Below are positions 56,566-64,000 of a stretch of DNA of 64,000 bases, one piece after another (position 1 is the stretch's first letter; each line of letters starts with the position of its first letter). Both the position numbers and the translations under genes were made by a program. The notes under the pieces are model-generated. The model ran no database searches. It was not told where the DNA came from and saw only the letters and a list, made by a program, of their open reading frames with translations. The DNA comes from Sorghum bicolor (taxonomy: Eukaryota > Streptophyta > Magnoliopsida > Poales > Poaceae): assembly GCF_000003195.3 (NCBI RefSeq), contig NC_012870.2, positions 15,120,501 through 15,184,500 on the forward strand, written 5' to 3'.

Positions 56566-58381
56566 ATGAGGTTTGGGGATTTTCTGGGACAGCCGCCTTT
56601 GAAAGGAGACACTATGTTGGAGGGGGACATACCAGGTTGGACCTTGTTACGTGTACCTACCTGGGCCTTGTTACATGTACCTACCTGTCTGTGTTTTGGG
56701 ATATGGAACAACAACTTGGCTTGTGGCTGTATACAAACAACCCCGATGAGTAAGAAATGTGTTGCGTAATAATATGAGGTGTGTAACCCATATATAGAGT
56801 CGTATGATGGAATTACTTCTCTCTCACTTTTAGAAAAGTATGATGGAATTACTTGTGCATGGCTGATTTTTTTCCCCTGGAATGTTGCTGGGCTCTCGAT
56901 CGTTGGAGGGGTCAATCTGTCACGAGTGTCTAGCCTAGGCAGGAGTATGGCGTGGGCCGGCCGCAGGCCGTGGTGATGTGTGTGTGGGCCTCTAACTAGT
57001 TGGGCTTGGAAGTATGAAGTGGGGTGGTAATAGGAAACATAACCCACCGGTGTTTTTTTAGAAAAAAGAATTTTTATTCCGATCTCTGCAAGAGTTTTGC
57101 ACACAACCAATTTTTAATTAAAAAACAACCTCTCAAAAATCAAAAGCAAACAAAGGTAAAAATGATTGAACGCTAAGCGCTAAGCCTTTTTCAGCGACGA
57201 CCATCCATGCTTGGCAAAAATTTCCATAGCCACAGTAATAGTGATTGGAGGACTATGAATTGAATGAATGAATAAATCATCCCCAAATTTGATCTATTGT
57301 CCTCTTCCTGTTGTTAATGTGATTAACTGAGAGTTCGAGACGGTCACGACGTCCACATTCAAAAAGGCTGATTAATCGTGATATAGTTTGCTAAACTGCT
57401 GGACGCACACCATCCTAGTATCCTACAAATGTTAATCCAGTGTCGTCTTTGAAGACCTGCACATAGCAAAATATATTTTTTTTCAAGAAAAGAATAAAAT
57501 AAAAAGGGTCTCCCAGAAAGGATCAGCTTTTGTGGGCGCCGGGTGCAAGAGTCGACGGGTGTCATTTCGGGTCTTTTTAATCAAATTTGATAATTTAAAA
57601 TACATGTATTTTCAGTTAATGACTGTCTTGCCAAGATCCATGTTTCAGTTTCAAAAAAAAAAAGATCGATGTTTTCTCTATCCTGTACATCGACGTTTCA
57701 ACTGTGACTTTTCCGTCGCCCGGACCTGTTCAACTCTGCCATCGCCCCATCATGGCGCCGCCTCTCCCTAGCGATCCGTCGTCGCGCGCTGAGCCCCCAA
57801 CAGTGGCAGGCCATCTCTGCCTGGACATTGGGTTGCAGGCAGCGCGAAGCACTAGCAGTGCGAGGTACCAACATCCAATATTTACCATGACCATAGCTAG
57901 CCAGCACGGCAGCCACGACCATGGCGGCAAGGCATCAGTTTATTAAAAAAAAAATAAGCTGGACAAGGCAACACACGGGCTAGGAAGCTATTTTTTGCTG
58001 TAACAGAGACGACCATCACAGTTTAATGACGATAAAAGAGTCATTTTAGGAACAAATATATATATATTTAGATAAGAAAAGAAATTAAAAAGGCACAAAA
58101 TGTCATTACAGCTTATTATCAATATTTGGAGTCCTATTTCAGAGAAACTAACGTTAAAAATCCTATTTCGAAGAAGCCACATCAACAATTAAAGTTCTAT
58201 AATAGCCATTTTCTCGGTTAATTAAGAACTTTTTTTCTCTTTAGAATACCTACTGCTACAATAGCAAGCACGGTTATTTAAGAAATTTTTAGATCATAGG
58301 GGCAGGATTCTTTCAATCTGAACGCTTGGACAGAAACATTCCACCATTTTCCGCTCGACGTTTCCCGCTAGTTTTCCGCAC
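56566..58381. other. intergenic, no gene recognised
   Basis: Several frames up to 198 codons on the minus strand (56514-57110) show no domain or coding character. GTTACNTGTACCTACCTG is repeated near 56647 and 56670. Confidence 0.4.
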
Positions 58382-58384
58382 TAG

Positions 58385-58552
58385 GGCCTTGTTTTGTTCA
58401 CCCAAAAATTAAAAAGTTTTCAAGATTCTCTGTCACATCGAATCTTTCGTCATATGCATGAAGCATTAAATATAGATAAAAAATATTTGCCACAAACAAA
58501 CGAAAGTGCTACAGTAGCGAAATCCAAAATCTTTTTTATCTAAACAATGCCC
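58385..58552. mobile_element. Tourist-like MITE, internally deleted, 168 bp
   Basis: The left end is GGCCTTGTTTTGTTC, and the interior has TCACATCGAATCTTTCG and ACGAAAGTGCTACAGTAG. It is flanked by TAG at 58382-58384 and 58553-58555. The middle third of the family consensus is missing. Confidence 0.75.
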
Positions 58553-58619
58553 TAGTTTTTTTTGACGACGTTATACGGACGTGCGTTTGTTTTGACTTCC
58601 CCAGCTACGCAAGTACTAC

Positions 58620-58998
58620 GGTATGTTTCCTTTTCCTTTTCATTTCTTTCCTTTTCTATTTGTTTTCCTTTTTCTTTTTGTACTTCATTATTTATTTATA
58701 TTTTATATATTTTCTTTTATGTGATTCTTTTAATCTTATATTCTTGTAGTTTTCAATTTTTATGTTTATTTTATTTCTTTTTGTTTTATTTTATTTTCTT
58801 ATTATCTTATTTCCTTTTATAAATTTTTTTTGTTTTTGTTTCATGTCTTTTTCTTTTCTTTTCTTGCTTTACTTTTAGTTTTATTTATTTTGTTTGTTTT
58901 TGCGACCTGCCTCCTTAGTTTCTTTTTTCTTATTCTTCTCTTTTCTTTTTTTATTTTCTTTCTTTTCATTTTTCGTGCTTCATTTTTTACTTATTTTT
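58620..58998. repeat. polypyrimidine low-complexity tract (TTTTC/TTTAT-rich)
   Basis: About 380 bases consist almost wholly of T with interspersed C, A and G on the + strand. The long hydrophobic open frames here (58562-58822 and 58830-59087) are consequences of this composition. It ends exactly at the edge of the repeat at 58999. Confidence 0.85.
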
Positions 58999-59097
58999 CG
59001 GTCATAGAGACATACCACGGATTCACATGTATGTGTCTACCGCAATCAACCAACGCATATGATTGTTGCAGAATTTCAAGATATTAGCAGTTAGGAG
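58999..59097 (-). repeat. left half of split repeat copy B
   Basis: The reverse complement matches 15216-15312, from AACTGCTAATATCTTGAAAT to TATGTCTCTATGACCG. The outer edge, CGGTCATAGAGACATACC, is where homology stops at both loci. Confidence 0.85.
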
Positions 59098-59320
59098 GCC
59101 GTAGGGTACCCCGCTATACCCCCGTAGCTTGTTGCAGCGGACAAGCAGCAACAGCGAGCTCCGGCGCTGCACCAAAAAAAAGTGGCCGAGCCGCAAAAGT
59201 TGCCGTGCCATGCCCGCTGGGCCCTACCAGGTCCCCGCTTTGCTCCCCAACGGCTACCTGGCCTCCGACGTGGCGCCACCCTTCCATCGCAAGCCCCCCT
59301 CCCCCTCCTCCGCCGCCTGC

Positions 59321-59328
59321 TTATATAA
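59321..59328 (+). promoter_or_regulatory. TATA box of the XTH gene
   Basis: TTATATAA in GCTTATATAACGCTCC, 131 bp before the ATG, gives a leader of about 100 bases. Confidence 0.65.
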
Positions 59329-59458
59329 CGCTCCGCACTGGCCTCGCCATTGGCTCATCAGCTTCCCTCGCTGCACACTCTAGAGAGTAGAGAAAGAGAA
59401 AGAGGAAGTGAAGTGGGATAAGGAGAGGGGGTGCTCGTCTGCTCGTCCGTCAGTGGCA

Positions 59459-60945
59459 ATGGCGTTGTGGAACGGTGGTGGTGGAGCCTTTCCGGCGGCG
59501 GCCGTGCTGGTGGCTGCGGCCGTGGCGGCGCTGCTGGGCGCCGGGGTGGGCGCCACCAAGTTCGACGACGTGGTGCAGCCCAGCTGGGCCAACGACCACA
59601 TGGTGTACGACGGCGACCTCCTCAAGCTCCGCCTCGACGCCAACTCCGGCGGAGGCTTCGTGTCCAGGAGCAAGTTCCTGTACGGCAAGGCCAGCGCCGA
59701 CCTCAAGCTCGTGCCGGGTGACTCCGCCGGCGTCGTCACCGCTTTCTATGTGAGTGAGTGCAGGCATTACTTAGCTTTTTCATTTCCTCGGTAAAGGATT
59801 TGTAGTACGTACTGAAGTTGGTGGAATGCTGCTGCTACTACTTTCTGTTGCGCATTCATACTGCATTGCTATTATTGTTGCATCTGCATCTGCCATGCAT
59901 TTCTATTTATATTTTGTCTATTTATAAAAGACCCAAAACTGGGAGTAGTACATGCATTTATAAAAGACTGAAAAGTCTAAAATAGGGTAAAATGTGTCTG
60001 GCACATCATTAGATAAAGTTATCGAAAGCCATAATGCTGGGACATGCTTGCCCTGTCTGGCAAGAGGATGCTGCCAAGAACCAATTTGCACAAGGGCACG
60101 TGAGCAAGTGCTTCTGGCAGCACATACATAATGCAGCAGTACCACTAGTAGCTTTTCTTCTCAAAGTAAAGATGCCACTTTTACTAATCAGCCCCATGCA
60201 TGTTTTTTACTACTAGTAGTAGAAGTGAAACACAACAGAAGCTAACATTTGCAATGTTTTTGTGCAGCTGTCGTCGGCCGGGGACAAGCACAACGAGTTC
60301 GACTTCGAGTTCCTGGGCAACGTGACCGGCGAGCCGTACCTGGTGCAGACGAACCTGTACATCGACGGCGTGGGCAACAGGGAGCAGCGCATCGACCTGT
60401 GGTTCGACCCCACCGCCGACTTCCACACCTACGCCGTGCTGTGGAACCCCAGCCAGGTGGTGTTCATGGTCGACGACACCCCCATCCGCGTCTACGAGAA
60501 CCGCCAGAACGCCACGGTGCACGGCCACCACCACCGCAGCAACAACGCCACCACATCCACAGCATCGCCGCCGCCGTTCCCGGGGCCGCAGCCGATGGCC
60601 GTGTACAGCTCCATCTGGAACGCGGACGACTGGGCGACGCAGGGCGGGCGCGTGAAGACGGACTGGTCGCACGCGCCGTTCGAGGCCACGTTCCGGGAGG
60701 TGCGCGTGGACGGCTGCGCCTGGGCGGCCAACGCCACCGACGGCGACGCCGGGGAGGTCCGGCGGTGCAGCGAGACGTCGTGGGGAAAAGAAGGCCGGTA
60801 CTGGTGGAAGGAGAAGGAGATGTCGGAGCTGTCTGTGCACCAGAGCCACCAGCTCGTGTGGGCGCGCGCGCACCACCTCGTCTACGACTACTGCGTCGAC
60901 ACCGACCGCTTCCCCGTTCAGCCGCCTGAGTGCGCCGGCCGCTGA
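59459..60945 (+). CDS. xyloglucan endotransglucosylase/hydrolase (XTH), GH16
   Basis: Two exons, 59459-59749 and 60268-60945, with a 518-bp GT-AG intron in phase: 969 bases, 322 residues. The enzyme is secreted to the wall, where XTHs cut and rejoin xyloglucan. Residues 1-32 are a signal peptide ([20 protein letters not shown]). The GH16 active site reads [11 protein letters not shown] with nucleophile E107, D109 and acid/base E111, followed by the usual N-glycosylation site [43 protein letters not shown] and [18 protein letters not shown] confirm the fold, and [17 protein letters not shown] the C-terminal XET domain. Oddities: HNEF instead of the common HDEI, a His/Asn/Ser/Pro-rich insert of about 25 residues near 185-210, and fewer introns than usual. 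The gene lies between two halves of a dispersed repeat. Family identity is certain; the subgroup is not. Confidence 0.95.
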
Positions 60946-62365
60946 TCATCCTCACCAACGCCGGCGGCGTTGCTCTTGCTCCATCGGTGGTGGTAGCTTA
61001 CTGCTAGCTAGCTAGTCTTTGGACACCCGTCGATGCGGCGCATGCATCGATTGGTATGGAATGGTTGGAACTGCTGGTTTCCCTGGGGGTTGGTTCGTGT
61101 TCGTGCGTCGTTTGCAGCAATGGTGCCTGTCTGTCAGACTGTAGTTTCGTTTCGGCTTTGCGAGGTCGCATTGTTGGCGACCTTGTGTGGTGAACTGGTA
61201 ATCTTGTGGAGGTTGTCTTTTGTAAAAAAAAAGTGAAATGGGATGATGAATGAACGACGCTACGCTCCGTTTCAGGGATTTGCTACTCCCTTCCTTCTGA
61301 GCTCTCTGTCATCTAGTGTTTCGAGGACGGTTAACCATCTTTGATCTAATTCCTCTGTGCTGTCAGCTGTGCATGTGGGGGTACTTAAAACCAAACTGTA
61401 CAAACGCATGATTCCTGTTTCCTCGAGGTTTGCAGGAAGAGTAGTACTTGAAGCAACTTTTCTTTTTTACTGCGGGTGCGGATGCTTTTTAACCGTGCCA
61501 CTTTGCCTTTAATCATGAGTGTAACCAGCGCAGGTACAGTGGCAGTAGTACTCCCGTGGTCCACTGATCAGACAGTACACACGCTTGTTGGAGTGCTCTG
61601 CTGCGGCGGAGGCCCCCCCTCCGTAACTGCATGGGCATCTCGAGGGATACAGGCATAATGATGGTTTCAGAAATCGGGTACTCATGTCGTTGCCATTTCA
61701 ACCCTCGACGAAACTAGCGGAATACGTACCACACTGTATGATGTCGAAACTGTATACTAATGTACTACTGTACAAGAACGCATCCTTTCTGTAATTGTGT
61801 TCCTGCACTAGGAAACCTATGGTCATCTCTCAGGCGTCAGTCAGCCCGTTGCTCCAATTTCACCAAGCCCCAACCCCCGAACACTTCGGCTTAGTTCACC
61901 TAAAAAACCAATTTTTTTTTAAATCAAAACAATACATTGATCGCAAGACAGGAACAGAGTAAAAACTGGAGGTAACAGTAATCAGCTGGTCCACCGTACG
62001 TGGATGCATGGACGGACCAGCACACATGACAATCGAAGGCACGCGGCTGTTTGAGCAGCCAAAGAGACAAGAAAGCGAGCATGAAGCGGTGAGGCAGCGA
62101 GCGAGCTCACGAGTCAAATAGGAGCGGTCCAGGGCTCCCCTTGGTTGGACTTGGACGACGTGTCAGTGCGGGGCGCGGGCGCAGCTGGCTCGTTTTGTCC
62201 TTCTCCGGCCAACTTGTTCAGCGGCTGCGGCTGCGAGAGACTTGCCTTTGCCGCCGGCAGCTCCAGCCTTGGCCAGTGTAAACGTTCGTCAGCGAAACGA
62301 GCAAAGCCGCGGCCCCTGTTGTTGTTTTTTTTTTCCTTTGGACAATAAACAGTGGCAGGAAGAAA
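60946..62365. other. XTH 3' UTR and downstream sequence, no gene recognised
   Basis: The first ~300 bases are probably 3' UTR. Nothing further is recognised. With the XTH gene and its promoter this forms the segment between the two repeat halves (59098-62365). Confidence 0.45.
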
Positions 62366-63020
62366 ATCTAAAGCTCTCCTATGCGGCTCATGATTGTACA
62401 TACATGGACATGTATGTCAATCCATGGCATGGCTACCCCATGGGGACAGTCCCACATAATTTTCACACATTCTTATAGTTTCATTACTCTTTTCTCTATT
62501 CTCATAAATAGGGAAATAGGAAAAGGATATGCAATTGGGAATTTTCTTTGAGATTCCCTACACCTCCCATCCAATAAGGCCTTGTTTACTTCCACCCAAA
62601 ATCCAAAAACTTTTCAAGATTCTCCATCACATCGAATCTTTAGACACATGCATAGAGTATTAAATATAAACAAAAATAAAAACTAATTGCACAGTTTGGT
62701 CGAAATTTACGAGACGAATCTTTTAAACCTAGTTAATCAATGATTGGACAATAATTACCACAAACAAACGAAAGTGCTACAATGTCACGAAAAAATTTCG
62801 GGAAGGAACTAAACAAGGCATAAGTGTGTACACTAAAGCGTTTTCCATCCAAATAACACAGCCAGTGATAAGTGTGTCATCTTTTTAGGTATAGACTACC
62901 CAAAACTTCAAGTTTAGGCTCTTCAAATGGTACGCCACTCCTTTAGGCTTTGCCACCACGAAGACTAGCCGGCTTCAAACCAAATAACCTATAAAACCAG
63001 CCCACGTTAAACCGCTTTAG
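62366..63020 (-). repeat. right half of split repeat copy B, with a nested MITE
   Basis: The reverse complement matches 14872-15215 over its length, apart from the nested MITE at 62578-62820 and a block near 62840-62890 absent from copy A. Shared words include CATGTATGTCAATCCATGGC, TGCAATTGGGAATTTTCTTT and CACGAAGACTAGCCGGCTT-like. Confidence 0.85.
62578..62820. mobile_element. Tourist-like MITE, 243 bp, nested in repeat copy B
   Basis: It starts GGCCTTGTTTACTTCC and ends GGAACTAAACAAGGCA. The TAA duplication is at 62575-62577 and 62821-62823. Interior CTCCATCACATCGAATCTTT and GAGACGAATCTTTTAAACC match the family. Copy A lacks it, so it arrived after the copies separated. Confidence 0.9.
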
Positions 63021-63041
63021 GAGCCATCTTCGAGCTGGTTT

Positions 63042-63105
63042 GGGTACGGTTCTAAACCAGATAACCTGTTGATGGGTACGGTTCTAAACCAGATAACCTG
63101 TTGAT
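63042..63105. repeat. perfect 32-bp tandem duplication
   Basis: GGGTACGGTTCTAAACCAGA followed by TAACCTGTTGAT occurs twice, at 63042-63073 and 63074-63105. Confidence 0.9.
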
Positions 63106-64000
63106 AGCCAGACACTCATCGCTTCACTACACAACCACTTCTTCCTACGGCGGCCATCCTCCCCTCCATCTATGTTGGAGGTGTGGCACCCAACTAGAGG
63201 TAGCTAGAGCTCGCTGTATGCAGCTAGAGACGACGCGCAGTTGCTGCAGCGAGGTCAACAATGAGCTACAACATGGAGGGAGCAGCGCGTTTGCGAAGCA
63301 AACGGTCAGGAGCTACAACAGTGAGCTTGCCACTATCCCCCACTGTAGATGTTGTCGTTGTGGTCATCAATCACTATCACTGACGCTAAACGCTGAGGAG
63401 TAGACATGCCTGACAAATGGCGAGCATATTGGTAGGGCACATCTCATGGATGTGCTTAGTCTAACCAAGGACCACGCAAGGAACCGAGCTAACGAGAGAC
63501 TATAAAAGATCCGTCTAGATCATCGAGAACCATGGAACTCACCGATTCTATCTCGCTAGGTTCACTCTTCTACGACTTTGGTTGGGTTCAAACCAAAACC
63601 ACTGTAACCAAACCATGTATAGTCCTAACGAAGACAATATCTCCATAAGGATGGAATCCATTGTGAAAACAAAAGCCGATCTTGTACCCTAGTATCTTTG
63701 GTGTCGAGAGTACTTTCACCATCATCAATGAGCAAACACGAGTGGCTTAGTGAGGAACTAGGTGGTAGAGACGGATCTATGATTGAGGAACGGATGGTTT
63801 GTTGGGCTAGCTATCGCGTATGTGCTTGATGGTGGGCCGCGTGGTTGTTGGTTGCGGCCGCGGTGCTGTGCTCGTGCTACTGTTTGGTTGCGAGTGTGCC
63901 AACGGCTGTGTAGGGGTAGCCTAATCACGTGCACTCATATGTACGTACCAGAGTTGCAAAAACTTGTGGCAGAAGATAAAAGTAGAGACCATATGCTAGC
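63106..64000. other. intergenic, no gene recognised
   Basis: Short open frames only. No element ends or splice-supported exons are visible up to the window edge. Confidence 0.4.

Noticed and set aside
58562..59087. Two hydrophobic F/L-rich frames resembling membrane proteins
   Set aside because: Direct translation of the polypyrimidine tract.
60184..60958. 230-codon antisense frames over XTH exon 2
   Set aside because: Shadows of the GC-rich exon; the sense strand holds the complete GH16 signature.

Overview
This is nuclear DNA of a grass, most likely an Andropogoneae species such as Sorghum. That reading rests on intron-containing plant genes, dense Tourist and Stowaway MITEs with the GGCCTTGTTTAGTTC terminus common in sorghum, SIRE-type Copia and Tat-type Gypsy LTR retrotransposons, and Helitron termini. 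The species is inferred from family knowledge, not proven by the sequence.

Positions 1-34,860 are a nested transposon block. It holds a 9-copy tandem array of ~322-bp units (1125-3979), a solo LTR (6708-8229), a 5'-truncated Copia relic (9628-14871), a second solo LTR (16012-17082), TIR elements, and a complete Tat-lineage Gypsy element (18373-30607). The Gypsy element has 689-bp LTRs and a GTCAT target duplication. It encodes gag-protease and RT/RNaseH/aRNaseH/integrase on the + strand and a six-exon plant-mobile-domain gene on the - strand. About 100 copies of the hexamer GCCGAT/ATCGGC are spread through it. It sits inside an older Helitron. Further Helitron ends follow, one unit carrying a fragment of a senescence-regulator (S40/DUF584) gene, and one ~2.1-kb unit bounded by two inverted Helitron 5' ends.

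Positions 34,860-64,000 are gene-rich. In order: NRPB6 (shared RNA polymerase subunit, +), PIFI (chloroplast protein linked to post-illumination fluorescence/NDH, -), an XEG113-type extensin arabinosyltransferase of GT77 (+), an LRR receptor pseudogene (+), a Dof transcription factor (+) and a xyloglucan endotransglucosylase/hydrolase (XTH, +). The genes are unrelated in pathway, except that the GT77 enzyme and the XTH both act on the cell wall. MITEs fill the intergenic DNA and one lies in an intron.

Two points deserve most attention. First, the Gypsy element combines an antisense PMD gene with a strongly over-represented short motif, which recalls element-encoded proteins that recognise motifs spread through their own element. 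Second, the XTH gene lies between two halves of a repeat that is contiguous at 14872-15312, so the gene segment is either an insertion into that repeat or cargo of it.
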